DNA from: an uncultured Collinsella sp.
Lineage (GTDB): Bacteria > Actinomycetota > Coriobacteriia > Coriobacteriales > Coriobacteriaceae
Direction of reading: 5' to 3'
DNA: 64,000 nt
Assembly (NCBI GenBank): GCA_900540855.1
Contig: UQHK01000009.1
Location: 23,884-87,883, forward strand
The notes under the pieces are model-generated. The model worked only from the letters and a program-made list of their open reading frames with translations. It was not told where the DNA came from and ran no database searches. Shown in pieces: positions 7,182-16,763 of the stretch; position 1 is the stretch's first letter, and each line of letters begins with the position of its first letter. The translations under genes and the position numbers were made by a program.

Positions 7182-9404
7182 ATGGAGAAGCATAAAGTGA
7201 TCTGCCCGTACTGCGGCGCCGGTTGCCAGTTTAACCTCCTGGTCCAAAACGGCCAGGTCGTGGGTACCGAACCGCTCAACGGCATCACCAATCAGGGCGA
7301 GCTGTGCCTTAAGGGCATGAGCGGCTACGACTTCATCAACGACACCAAGATCTTGACTCCTCGCGTACTGCACCCGATGATCCGCCGCACCAAGGGCGCG
7401 GATCTTGAGCGCGTAAGCTGGGACGAGGCACTGGATTTCACCGCATCTAAGATGCAGGCCATAATTGACGAATATGGTCCTAACGCTGTCATGACCACCG
7501 GCTCTTCGCGAGGCGGCGGCAATGAGGCGAACTACGTCATGCAGAAGTTTACGCGTGCGTGCATCGGCACCCACAGCGTGGACAACTGCGCCCGTACTTG
7601 ACACGGCCCTACTGTCCTCGGTCTGATGGACACGGTTGGTTCAGGTTGCATGTCATGCTCCATCCCCGGTATGGAGGATGCGGGCTGCATTTTCCTCTTC
7701 GGCTATAACCCTGCCGATTCGCACCCCATCGTCGCAAGGCGCATCGTGCGAGCCAAAGAAAAGGGTTGCAAGATCATCGTCGCCGACCCGCGCCATATCG
7801 AAACCGCGCGTATCGCCGATATCTACCTTCCGATCAAGAACGGTTGCAACGTCGCGTTCCTCAACGCCTTTGCCAACTGTCTGGTCAACGATGGCCTCTA
7901 CGACAAGGAATTCGTCGCCGAGCACACGAACGGCTTTGACGAGTGGTGGGAGACCATCAAGAACTACACTCCCGAATCCGTACAGGACATCACGGGTGTC
8001 GATCCCGCGCTGATCCACCAAGCTGCCGAGATGTACGCCACGGCGAAGCCTTCTGCCATCATTGGCTGGGGCATGGGCGTATGCCAGCAGAAGCAGAACC
8101 TGAAGACGGTGCACACCATCGCCTCCATCGCCTGCGTTGCCGGCCAGATCGGCAAACCCAATTCCGGCCTCGCGCCCGTGCGCGGTCAGAATAACGTCCA
8201 GGGCTCCTGCGATATGGGCATGCTGCCCAACCTGTACCCTGGCTACCAGAAGGTCACCGACCCGGCTGTGCGTGCCAAGTTTGCCAAGGCTTGGGGCGTG
8301 CCCGAGGAAAAACTCCCGCTCGAGGAGGGCTACAAGCTCACCGACCTGGGCCACCTGGTCGACGAGGGCAAGGTGCACTGCTTCTACAACTACGGCGAGG
8401 ACCCGGTACAGACCGAGCCCGATTCGGCCGGTATGCGCAAGACGCTCTCCGAGCTGGATCTGTTCATTTGCCAGGACATCTTTATGACGCAGACGACCAT
8501 GCTCGCCGACGTCATCCTGCCTGCCACCTCTTGGGGCGAGCACGAGGGTGTCTTTACCGCATCCGACCGTAGCTTCCAGCACTTTGACGCGGCCGTTCCG
8601 CCCAAGGGCGAGTGCCGTCACGACTGGGAGATCTTCGCGGACCTGTCCACGCGCATGGGATACCCCATGCACTACGACAACACCGAGCAGATCTGGAACG
8701 AGTGCATTAGCCTGTGCCCCAACTTTGTGGGCGCGACCTACGAGAAGATGGCCCCCGAGGGCGGTTACGCCCAGTGGCCCGTCAAGAGCACTGATGTGAA
8801 CGACCACGGTACGCCCGACATGTTCGCTGGTGGCAAGTTCACCACCAAGGACGGCCGCGCCAACCTGATGGCGCACGACTGGGAGGCGCCCTCCGAGCTT
8901 CCCGACGATGAGTACCCGCTTATCCTGTGCACCGTCCGCGAGGTCGGCCACTACAGCTGCCGCTCGATGACCGGCAACTGCAAGACGCTGGCGCTGCTCG
9001 CCGACGAGCCCGGCTTTGTCCGCATGAATCCCGCGGACGCCCAGGCACGCGGCATCAAGAATGGCGACATCGTCTCGATCCACAGCCGCCGCGGCCAGGT
9101 ATACAGCCGCGCCGACGTGAGCGACCGCATCAACAAGGGCACGGTCTATATGACCTACCAGTGGTGGATCGGCAAGTGCAACGAGCTGACCATGCACAAG
9201 GTCGACCCGGTCTCGCATACGCCCGAGGACAAGTTCTCCGCCTGCCAGGTCGACGCTATCGCCGACCAGGTCTGGGCCGAGGGCGAGGTCGAGCGTCAGT
9301 ACACCGAGCTCAAGCAGGCTCTGGTGGACGCCGCCGCTCCCCAGGACGTTGAGCCTGGCGCCGCCAAGTTCGACGACGAGACGCACGTGAATCAAATCGT
9401 GTAG
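7182..9404 (+). CDS. fdhF: Formate dehydrogenase H, selenocysteine-containing
   Basis: This 740-residue molybdopterin enzyme oxidises formate to CO2 in the cytoplasm. The N-terminal 4Fe-4S cysteines are at residues 8, 11, 15 and 42. A single in-frame TGA at 7599-7601 is codon 140, exactly the Sec position of the Escherichia coli enzyme, in the context NCART-U-HGP. The protein then continues with typical sequence (GLMDTVGSGCMSCSIPGMED) to the molybdopterin-binding C-terminal domain. A SECIS-like hairpin follows the UGA. The start has AGGAGGGTG upstream. Gene context, between two ferredoxin genes and the hydrogenase operon, supports a formate hydrogenlyase role. Without Sec readthrough the gene would appear split in two. 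Confidence 0.97.
7599..7640 (+). promoter_or_regulatory. Sec UGA and SECIS-like hairpin in fdhF
   Basis: TGA at 7599-7601 is followed by the stem TGTCC (7613-7617) / GGACA (7628-7632). The loop contains GGTCT, the same apical element seen in the E. coli fdhF SECIS. Loop distance from the UGA is about 20 bases. SelB binding is inferred. Confidence 0.85.
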
Positions 9405-9425
9405 TCCCGTTCTCGTTGGCTTTTT

Positions 9426-9471
9426 GGGCCGGGCGTCCCGTACGTTCGGGAGCCCGGCCCGTTATTTTGAA
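9426..9471 (+). terminator. Strong hairpin between fdhF and the hydrogenase genes
   Basis: Arms GGGCCGGGC and GCCCGGCCC with an inner stem are followed by GTTATTTT. It sits between fdhF and the next ferredoxin gene. It could separate two transcripts or act as a partial terminator that sets the ratio of dehydrogenase to hydrogenase. Confidence 0.65.
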
Positions 9472-9482
9472 AGGAAGTGGGG

Positions 9483-10100
9483 ATGAACCGCTTCATCGAC
9501 ATCAACCCGGAGAGGTGCATCGGTTGCGGAACATGCCAGTCCGCCTGTGCCGACGCCCACCGGATGCAGGGTCTTCAGGATACGCCGCGCCTGGCGCTCG
9601 TGAAGACCGGCGGTATTTCGGCCGCCCTTGCCTGCCACCATTGCGAGGGTGCCCCCTGCGCCGAGGTCTGCCCGGTGAATGCCATCGAGCACGATGGCGA
9701 TCGCATCCACGTCAAGGAGCAGGAGTGCATCGGGTGCAGGCTGTGCGCCATCGCGTGCCCCTTCGGAGCCATCCATCCCGATGGCACGTCTATCGCCGGT
9801 GTCGCAGGCATGTGCGACCCGACGCCTTCGTATCCTAAGTCCCTGAGCAGCCTGCTTACGTGGGCTCCCGGCCAGTACACCTGCGCTGTTAAGTGCGACC
9901 TGTGCGCCTTCGATCCGGACGGTCCGCATTGTGTGGCGGCGTGCCCCACCAAGGCGCTGACCGTCATGGGCGGCGCGGCCGATCGCGAGCTCGACGAGGC
10001 CAAGCGCCTGCGCTCGATCGAAAACGGTCCGGTCGTCGACGTTACCGCTGTGGCCCAGGGTCTGTCCGAGAAAGCAGAAGGGAGCGTAAACAATGGATAG
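9483..10100 (+). CDS. hyfA: Hydrogenase-4 component A, 4Fe-4S ferredoxin (HyfA/HycB-like)
   Basis: This 205-residue polyferredoxin has four cysteine clusters: CIGCGTCQSAC at the N-terminus, CHHCEGAPCAEVCP, CIGCRLCAIACPFGA and CDLCAFDPDGPHCVAACP. It is the electron link between formate dehydrogenase and the membrane hydrogenase. ATG 9483 follows GGAAGTGGGG. Its 3' end overlaps the start of hyfB by 8 bases, so it is translationally coupled to the hydrogenase operon. It is a paralogue of the ferredoxin at 6587. Confidence 0.9.
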   Translation: MNRFIDINPERCIGCGTCQSACADAHRMQGLQDTPRLALVKTGGISAALACHHCEGAPCAEVCPVNAIEHDGDRIHVKEQECIGCRLCAIACPFGAIHPDGTSIAGVAGMCDPTPSYPKSLSSLLTWAPGQYTCAVKCDLCAFDPDGPHCVAACPTKALTVMGGAADRELDEAKRLRSIENGPVVDVTAVAQGLSEKAEGSVNNG

Positions 10101-12111
10101 CATGACGCTGTTTATCGCATCGCTTGCCGTCTCGTGCATCGGTGCGCTCGCCTCGGTTCTGCTGATTAAGGCCGACAACGCCGCCAAGACCGCCGGCTGC
10201 CTGATCGGCGCCGTCGCGGCCGTGCTGTCGTTCATCGCGGGCCTCGAGGCCGTGCTTGGCGACGTTTCGTCCCTCAACACGGTCTTCTTCTTCCCGTTCG
10301 CCCGTCTCGAGCTCTTGCTCAACGGCCTTGCGGGCCTGATCGTGGTCCTCATCTCGATTCTCGCCTTTGCGGGCTTCATCTACGGTCTGTCCTACTTCGA
10401 CGAGTACCCGGGCAAGGTCGGGCGCGCCGGCTTCTTTATGAACACCTTCGTCGCCTCGATGATGCTCGTCATCACCGCCGACAACGTGTTCTGGTTCCTG
10501 GTCGCCTTTGAGCTCATGTCCCTTACGAGCTACTTCCTTGTCGTTATCGAGGAGAACAAGAACTCCATTAGGGGCGGTTGGCTCTACTTCGTCATCGCGC
10601 ACGTCGGCTTCGTTCTCATCATGGCGAGCTTCCTGCTCATGACCAACGGCGTGGGCGGTTCCTTCAGCTTCAGTGATTTCCGTACGCATGACTTTGGACC
10701 CGCCGTCTCCTCCGCGTGCTTCGTCCTCGCGTTCTTCGGATTTGGCGCGAAGGCCGGTATCATTCCGCTGCACTCCTGGCTGCCCCAGGCGCACCCCGAG
10801 GCGCCGTCCAACGTGTCCGCCCTCATGTCCGGCGGCATGATCAAGATCGGCATCCTGGGAATCCTCAAGGTCGGTCTCGACCTGCTCGCGGGTTCGGGCG
10901 TCCAGCTCTGGTGGGGCCTCATGGTCCTGGTCTTCGGATCCATCTCGTCGGTCCTGGGTGTCGTCTACGCCCTCCACGAGCACGACATCAAGCGCCTGCT
11001 TGCCTATCACTCCGTCGAGAACATCGGCATCATCTTGCTCGGTGTCGGCGCGTCCATGACGGCGCACGCCCTGGGCAACGACGTCATCGCGACGATCGCG
11101 CTCATGGCCGCCCTCTACCACACGCTCAACCACGCCATGTTCAAGGGCGAGCTGTTCCTCGGCGCGGGCTCCCTGCTCTATGCCACGGGTACGCGCAACA
11201 TGGAGAAGATGGGCGGTCTGTTCCGCCGCATGCCGGTCACGGCCGTCTGCTTCCTCATCGGTGCCCTTGCCATCTCGGCCATCCCGCCGCTCAACGGCTT
11301 CGTTTCCGAGTGGTTCACCTACCAGTCCCTGTTCAACATCTCGACGCTCTCCGACCCGGTCGTCATGGTGTTCGCCGTCGCCTCCGCGGCCGCCCTCGCC
11401 ATCACCGGTGCCCTGGCCGTCACGTGCTTCGTGAAGGCCTACGGCGTCTCGTTCGCGAGCAGCCCTCGTTCCCAGGAGGCCGCGAACGCCAAGGAGTCCC
11501 CGGCTCCGATGTTGTTCTCGCAGATGCTCCTCGCGGCCATCTGCGTGGTACTGGGAATCGGCTCCCCGGTCATCGCCCCGGTTCTGGGCGACGTCGCCCA
11601 GAGCGTGCTTGCCGGCTCCGCCGTCACAGCCACCTCGGGCGTGTCTCTCGTGAACGAGATTTCCGGTGCCGCCACCTCCACCCCCGCGATCGCCATCGCG
11701 CTCGTGGTCCTCACCGGCCTCGCGTTCGCGTTGAGGTCCTGCCTCGGCGCCAAGGCCCCCGCTAAGAAGACCGACCCTTGGGCGTGCGGCTACGAGCCCA
11801 ACGAGCACATGCCCGTCGTCGCCACGAGCTTCGCGTCCGACGTCGAACTCTTCATGGGCCCGCTCTACACCCTGCGCGAGGTATGCACCAAGATCTGCTG
11901 GTCCATCGCGCACGTGTTCCAGAAGCTCACCGGTGTCGCCCAGGGCGTCGAGCCCCTGCCCGACCGTTTTCTGGTCGATGCACCGAGCGAGGGTGCCGAC
12001 AAGCTGGCCGGCCTCGCCTCCAAGATCGAGGGCGGCAACTACTCCGTATACATCTGCTACATCGTCGCGGCGCTCGTGGTCTTCCTCGTGCTCGCCGTGG
12101 TCATGGTCTAG
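10093..12111 (+). CDS. hyfB: Hydrogenase-4 component B, membrane proton-channel subunit
   Basis: This 672-residue, many-pass membrane protein belongs to the NuoL/MrpA antiporter-like family. It shows the conserved stretch FGFGAKAGIIPLHSWLPQAHPEAPS (residues about 215-240) and HDIKRLLAYHSVENIG. These subunits are thought to couple electron flow to ion translocation in formate hydrogenlyase. Length matches E. coli HyfB. It starts within the end of hyfA and is followed by hyfC after a short gap with AGAGGGGAGAGG. Confidence 0.93.
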   Translation: MDSMTLFIASLAVSCIGALASVLLIKADNAAKTAGCLIGAVAAVLSFIAGLEAVLGDVSSLNTVFFFPFARLELLLNGLAGLIVVLISILAFAGFIYGLSYFDEYPGKVGRAGFFMNTFVASMMLVITADNVFWFLVAFELMSLTSYFLVVIEENKNSIRGGWLYFVIAHVGFVLIMASFLLMTNGVGGSFSFSDFRTHDFGPAVSSACFVLAFFGFGAKAGIIPLHSWLPQAHPEAPSNVSALMSGGMIKIGILGILKVGLDLLAGSGVQLWWGLMVLVFGSISSVLGVVYALHEHDIKRLLAYHSVENIGIILLGVGASMTAHALGNDVIATIALMAALYHTLNHAMFKGELFLGAGSLLYATGTRNMEKMGGLFRRMPVTAVCFLIGALAISAIPPLNGFVSEWFTYQSLFNISTLSDPVVMVFAVASAAALAITGALAVTCFVKAYGVSFASSPRSQEAANAKESPAPMLFSQMLLAAICVVLGIGSPVIAPVLGDVAQSVLAGSAVTATSGVSLVNEISGAATSTPAIAIALVVLTGLAFALRSCLGAKAPAKKTDPWACGYEPNEHMPVVATSFASDVELFMGPLYTLREVCTKICWSIAHVFQKLTGVAQGVEPLPDRFLVDAPSEGADKLAGLASKIEGGNYSVYICYIVAALVVFLVLAVVMV

Positions 12112-12128
12112 AGAGGGGAGAGGATATT

Positions 12129-13052
12129 ATGAACATCGTTCTTGCGATGGCGCAGGGCCTCGTGGTCATGCTGGTCGCGCCCTTCTTCTCCGGCCTCGCC
12201 CGTGTGATTCGCGCGAAGATGCACAATCGCCGCGGTCCGTCCATCCTTCAGGATTACCGGGACCTCGCGAAGCTCATGGCGCGTCCCGAGTCCGTGAGTT
12301 CCGACTCGAGCTTCGTGCTGCGCATCATGCCGCCGCTGTTCCTCGCGGTGTCGTTTATGCTCGCCATGGGCCTGCCCATGTTCACGCTCCAGAGCCCCAT
12401 GCCCGTCTTTGGTGACGCCATCACCATCATGTACGCGCTCGCGCTGTCCCGCTTCTTCTTCGCGCTGTCCGGCGTGGATTCCTCCAACGCCTACGCGGGC
12501 TTCGGCGGTATCCGCGAGCTCCTCATGAGCGTGCTCATCGAGCCGTCCATGCTCATCGCGCTGTTCACCGTCGCCATCGTGTGCGGCTCCACGGACATTG
12601 CGACCATGGGTCAGCACATCGTTACGGGCAACGTCTCGAGCGTCGTCGCCGTTATCCTCGCCGGCGTCGCCTTCGCGGCCGCCTGTTACATGGAGCTCGG
12701 CAAGCTTCCGTTCGATCAGGCCGAAGCCGAGCAGGAGCTCCAGGAGGGCCCGCTCGCCGAGCTCTCCGGCCCGTCCCTGGCCATGATGAAGCTCGCCATG
12801 GGCATGAAGCAGGTCGTGGTCGTCGCTTGGTTCACCTCCATCTTCATCCCCTGGGGAGAGCCCGCGACCATCGGTGTCACCGCTCTCGTGGGCGCCGTCG
12901 TCTTCCTCGTCAAGTGCCTGGTCGATTTCGTCGTCTGCGGCGTGCTCGAGAACTCCGTTTCCCGTTCGCGCTTCAAGGTGCTCGGTAACCAGACCTGGGC
13001 CGTCGTCGGCATCGCGGTCCTCGCGTTCGTCTTCGTCGTCGTAGGCGTGTAG
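12129..13052 (+). CDS. hyfC: Hydrogenase-4 component C, NuoH-like membrane subunit
   Basis: This 307-residue membrane protein is homologous to NuoH/HycD. The early segment IRAKMHNRRGPSILQDYRDLAKL (residues 22-44) is the typical quinone-loop-like region. The acidic loop EAEQELQEGPLAELSGPSLA near residues 197-216 matches the NuoH signature. It anchors the hydrogenase small subunit to the membrane. GGGGAGAGG precedes ATG 12129. Confidence 0.93.
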   Translation: MNIVLAMAQGLVVMLVAPFFSGLARVIRAKMHNRRGPSILQDYRDLAKLMARPESVSSDSSFVLRIMPPLFLAVSFMLAMGLPMFTLQSPMPVFGDAITIMYALALSRFFFALSGVDSSNAYAGFGGIRELLMSVLIEPSMLIALFTVAIVCGSTDIATMGQHIVTGNVSSVVAVILAGVAFAAACYMELGKLPFDQAEAEQELQEGPLAELSGPSLAMMKLAMGMKQVVVVAWFTSIFIPWGEPATIGVTALVGAVVFLVKCLVDFVVCGVLENSVSRSRFKVLGNQTWAVVGIAVLAFVFVVVGV

Positions 13053-13068
13053 GGAGAAGGGAGAAACT

Positions 13069-14526
13069 ATGTCAATCGAATCGAGCTTGTCCCTCTTTGC
13101 CATGGTGGCGATCGCCGTCCCCATGCTGGGCTCCCTGCTCATCGTCATGCTGCCGCGTCCCTACGCTAAATGGATCTGCGCCTTTGCCGGCGGCATCGCC
13201 ACGGTCGCTTCCGTTGGCTTGGCCGCGACGTTTGCCGGAAACGGCATGAACGCGGTCGATGTAACCTGGGCGAGTATGGGCCAGACCTTGGTCATGGGCT
13301 TCATATTCGACCGGATGAGCACGCTGCTCGCACCCGCGTTCGTCGCTATCGGCCTGCTCGTCGTCATCTATTCGTTCCCGTACATGAGCGATAAGAATAA
13401 GGAGCATCCCGACGCGCCCCGTCGTCGCTTCTACGTGTACTTCTCCACGTTCATCGGCGCCATGGCCGGTCTCGCCTACAGCTCCACCATCGTCGGCCAG
13501 CTCGTTTTCTTCGAGATCACCGGTGTGTGCTCCTGGGGCCTCATCAGCTACTACATGACGCCCACGGCCAAGAAGGCCGGTATGAAGGCGCTCATCATCA
13601 CCCATATCGGCGCTCTGGGACTCTACATCGGCGCGGCCTTCCTGTTCGCCGGAACCGGCACGTTCGCGCTGAGCGCGATCTCCCAGCTCGATTCCGGTAT
13701 GAAGACCGTCGTGCTGCTGCTCATCCTGTTCGCTGCTTGGGCCAAGTCCGCCCAGTTCCCGCTCTACATGTGGCTGCCCTCCGCAATGGAGGCCCCCACG
13801 CCCGTTTCCGCCTACCTTCATGGCGCGTCCATGGTTAAGGTCGGCGTGTGCGTGTTCGCCCGCGCTCTTGCGAGCGCCGGCGATATCCCCGAGATCGTCG
13901 GTTGGGTCGCCATCATCGACGCCGTCGTGACCATGCTCTTCGGCTTCCTCATGTACCTGCCCCAGAAGGATATGAAGCGCCTGCTCGCCTTCTCGACGAT
14001 CGCGCAGCTCGCCTACGTGTTCTTTGGCCTGGGCCTCTCCGTGTTCGGAAGCCAGATGGCGTTTAACGGCGCCGTCGAGCACATCTTCAACCACGCGTTC
14101 ACCAAGACCCTGTTCTTCCTCATCGCTGGCTCTCTCAGCTTCACGCTGGGAACCCGTATGCTGCCCAAGATTCAGGGCCTCATGAAGAAGTACCCGGTCA
14201 CGGGCGTGGGCTTTGCGGTCGCCGCGACCGCTATCGCCGGCGTGCCCCCCATGAGCACGTTCTTTTCCAAGTTCCAGATCATTTCCGGTGGCTTCGCGGT
14301 TGGTGCTACCAACACGGTCATCTTTGTCCTCGTGTGCGTCATGGTCGTCGAGACCGTCGCCACCTTCGCATGGTTCCTGCGTTGGATGGGTAAGGTCCTG
14401 CCCGGTGAGCCGAGCGAGACCGTGGCCGCCGGCCAGCCCCTTCCGCGCGCCATGGCGTTCGTGTTCGTCGTCCTCATGATCATGGTCGTCGTCGCCGGTC
14501 CTCTGTCCTCTAGTTGGATGGGTTAG
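13069..14526 (+). CDS. hyfD: Hydrogenase-4 component D, antiporter-like membrane subunit
   Basis: This 485-residue multi-pass protein is of the NuoL/M/N family. It shows AWAKSAQFPLYMWLPSAMEAPTPVSAYLHGASMVKVG near residues 223-260, the most conserved part of the family with the key lysines, and later QKDMKRLLAFSTIAQL. Presence of HyfD, absent from the smaller Hyc complex, makes this a hydrogenase-4 type enzyme. ATG 13069 follows GGGAGAAGGGAG. Confidence 0.92.
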   Translation: MSIESSLSLFAMVAIAVPMLGSLLIVMLPRPYAKWICAFAGGIATVASVGLAATFAGNGMNAVDVTWASMGQTLVMGFIFDRMSTLLAPAFVAIGLLVVIYSFPYMSDKNKEHPDAPRRRFYVYFSTFIGAMAGLAYSSTIVGQLVFFEITGVCSWGLISYYMTPTAKKAGMKALIITHIGALGLYIGAAFLFAGTGTFALSAISQLDSGMKTVVLLLILFAAWAKSAQFPLYMWLPSAMEAPTPVSAYLHGASMVKVGVCVFARALASAGDIPEIVGWVAIIDAVVTMLFGFLMYLPQKDMKRLLAFSTIAQLAYVFFGLGLSVFGSQMAFNGAVEHIFNHAFTKTLFFLIAGSLSFTLGTRMLPKIQGLMKKYPVTGVGFAVAATAIAGVPPMSTFFSKFQIISGGFAVGATNTVIFVLVCVMVVETVATFAWFLRWMGKVLPGEPSETVAAGQPLPRAMAFVFVVLMIMVVVAGPLSSSWMG

Positions 14527-14536
14527 GAGGTAGGAC

Positions 14537-15190
14537 ATGGGTTATTCGTTAGTCAATATCCTGGGCGGTCTTCTGATCGTGACCTCCACCATGGTGGTCG
14601 TCTCGAAGACCATCCCGTCCGCCATCAAGTGGTACGCGATCCAGTCGGTTGTCCTGGTGGGCGTGCTGCTCACCCTGGGCCTCACCACCGGTGCCACCGA
14701 GCTTCTCATGTGGGCCGCGTCGGCCTTCGTCACCAAGGTGATCCTCGTTCCGTTCATTCTCAACCGTGCCTACAAGAAGATGGGTTCGCCTGCCGATAGC
14801 ACGCTGACCTCCTCCATCAAGCCGGCCTGGACCATCATCCTCACCGGTCTGGAGGTGGCCGTCTGCTTCGCGGTGGTCACGCGCCTGAGCCTGCCCACCG
14901 CCGAGGTGGCCACTCCGGCCCTCGCCATCAGCTTCGCGCACTTCTTCGTCGGCCTCACGTGCATCATCTCCCAGCGCAACATCCTCAAGCAGATCTTCGG
15001 GTACTGCCTTATGGAGAACGGTAGCCACGTGACGCTCGCTCTGCTCGCGCCCACGGCCCCCGAGATCATCGAGATCGGCATCGCCACCGACGCCATCTTC
15101 GCCGTCATCATCATGTCCGCCGTCGTCGTGAGGATTTGGAACGACACCAAGTCGCTCGACTCCCACGACCTGACCGAATTGAAGGGGTAG
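14537..15190 (+). CDS. hyfE: Hydrogenase-4 component E, membrane subunit
   Basis: This 217-residue protein has about 6-7 membrane segments, is related to NuoK/MrpC-like subunits, and has the expected length of HyfE. The position between hyfD and hyfF and short spacing (GGAGGTAGG before ATG 14537) support the call more strongly than motifs do. HyfE subunits are part of the extended membrane arm of hydrogenase-4. Confidence 0.88.
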   Translation: MGYSLVNILGGLLIVTSTMVVVSKTIPSAIKWYAIQSVVLVGVLLTLGLTTGATELLMWAASAFVTKVILVPFILNRAYKKMGSPADSTLTSSIKPAWTIILTGLEVAVCFAVVTRLSLPTAEVATPALAISFAHFFVGLTCIISQRNILKQIFGYCLMENGSHVTLALLAPTAPEIIEIGIATDAIFAVIIMSAVVVRIWNDTKSLDSHDLTELKG

Positions 15191-15193
15191 GCC

Positions 15194-16759
15194 ATGGATG
15201 TTTCAATGCTGACGGTCGCCCTGCTCGCTTGTCCTCTCGTGTTCTCCCTGATTATGGCTGCGCTCCCCAAGACGACGTCCTACAACGTCTTCGCGGGGCT
15301 CAACACCATCTCCGTCGCGGCGACCCTTGTCCTTTCGGTCGTCACCGCGGGAACCATGCTCTCGAGCGGGCAGAATATCGACGCTTTGGGCCTGTGGCTT
15401 CATCTCGATTCGCTCTCGTCGATCTTCGTCCTTCTGGTAGGCATCATCGGGTTCATCACCGGCGTGTACTCCATCTCCTATATCAAGATCGATATCGAGG
15501 AGAAGACCATGCCGGCCGAGCGCACCAAGCAGTACTACGCGCTGTTCAGCCTGTTCGTCTTCACGATGCTGCTCGCCTGCCTGTCCAACAACATCATCCT
15601 CACCTGGGCGGCGGTCGAGGCCACTACGCTGTCGACCGTGTTCCTCGTGGGCATCTACAAGAACAAGCAGGCGCTCGAGGCGTCTTGGAAGTACGCGATG
15701 GTCTGCACCGCCGGTGTGGCCTTCGGCCTGTTCGGCACGCTGCTCATCTACGCGAACGCCGCCGATATCATGCCCAACGCGCATGAGGCCGCCTTCCTCA
15801 CCTCCATCATGCCCTACGCCGACCAGTTCGACCCGATGCTCGTGCGCCTCGCGTTCGCGTTCATCGTCATCGGCTTCGGCACCAAGGCGGGCCTGTTCCC
15901 CATGCACACCTGGCTGCCCGACGCGCACTCCCAGGCTCCGAGCCCGGTCTCCGCGCTGCTCTCGGGCGTGCTGCTCAAGTGCGCCATGCTGGTGATCATC
16001 CGCTTCTACTCCCTGTCCATCATCACGGTGGGCGACACCTATCCGCGAACGCTCCTGCTCATCCTGGGCACGCTGTCCATCCTGGTGGCTGCCCTGTGCA
16101 TCTTCAAGCAGGACGATATCAAGCGCCGCTTCGCGTACTCCTCCGTCGACAACGTCGGCGTGGTCGCGCTGTGCCTGGGTATCGGTGGCCCGCTCGGTAT
16201 CGCCGCCTGCCTGCTGCACTGCATCTTCCACGGCTTCACGAAGGCGCTCGCCTTCTGCATGGCCGGTAACATCCAGCACATCTACCACACCCGCGACCTG
16301 AACAAGATCAAGGGCGTCGTCGAGATCGCTCCCGTCACGGCAGCGCTCACCATCATCGCCCTGCTCGCGCTCGCCGCCTTCCCGCCGTTCGCCCTGTTCA
16401 TCTCCGAGTTCCTCACCTTCGTGGCCGGCGTTCAGTCCGGTCCCATCTGGGTGGTCGTGCTCGTGGCCATCGGCCTCACCGGCGTGTACTTCGCCCTTAC
16501 CGGCATCGCGCTCAAGTCCATCTTCGGCAAGGCGCCCGAGGGCATGAAGCGCCACGAGGTGCCCGCCCTCATGATCATCCCCGAGATCGCCCTCGCGATC
16601 GTGGTCATGTGGTTCGGTATCGCCACCCCGGTCGCCATCACGAGCGGCGTCGAGGATGCAACGTCCGTCGTTTTGAACCAGAGCGTCGAAGAGCTCCACG
16701 AGGCCCCTCTCTACCGCATGGTGTTCAGTTCCCAGACCAAGACAAGTGAGGTGAATTAG
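15194..16759 (+). CDS. hyfF: Hydrogenase-4 component F, antiporter-like membrane subunit
   Basis: This 521-residue, third antiporter-like subunit of the operon carries the family core GFGTKAGLFPMHTWLPDAHSQAPSPVSALLSG (residues about 227-258) and KQDDIKRRFAYSSVDNVG. Three such subunits (HyfB, D, F) suggest a larger ion-translocating arm than in the Hyc formate hydrogenlyase. It starts 3 bases after the hyfE stop and ends 4 bases before hyfG. Confidence 0.92.
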   Translation: MDVSMLTVALLACPLVFSLIMAALPKTTSYNVFAGLNTISVAATLVLSVVTAGTMLSSGQNIDALGLWLHLDSLSSIFVLLVGIIGFITGVYSISYIKIDIEEKTMPAERTKQYYALFSLFVFTMLLACLSNNIILTWAAVEATTLSTVFLVGIYKNKQALEASWKYAMVCTAGVAFGLFGTLLIYANAADIMPNAHEAAFLTSIMPYADQFDPMLVRLAFAFIVIGFGTKAGLFPMHTWLPDAHSQAPSPVSALLSGVLLKCAMLVIIRFYSLSIITVGDTYPRTLLLILGTLSILVAALCIFKQDDIKRRFAYSSVDNVGVVALCLGIGGPLGIAACLLHCIFHGFTKALAFCMAGNIQHIYHTRDLNKIKGVVEIAPVTAALTIIALLALAAFPPFALFISEFLTFVAGVQSGPIWVVVLVAIGLTGVYFALTGIALKSIFGKAPEGMKRHEVPALMIIPEIALAIVVMWFGIATPVAITSGVEDATSVVLNQSVEELHEAPLYRMVFSSQTKTSEVN

Positions 16760-16763
16760 CACC

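Noticed and set aside
7182..9404. fdhF split into two genes by a stop codon
   Set aside because: The stop is UGA at codon 140, the Sec position of the family, with a matching downstream hairpin and continuous homology.
10042..11913. Long minus-strand reading frame opposite hyfB
   Set aside because: It is one of many long open frames opposite GC-rich genes, low in complexity (rich in Asp, Glu, Gly, Arg) and without a recognisable domain. The plus-strand gene is certain.
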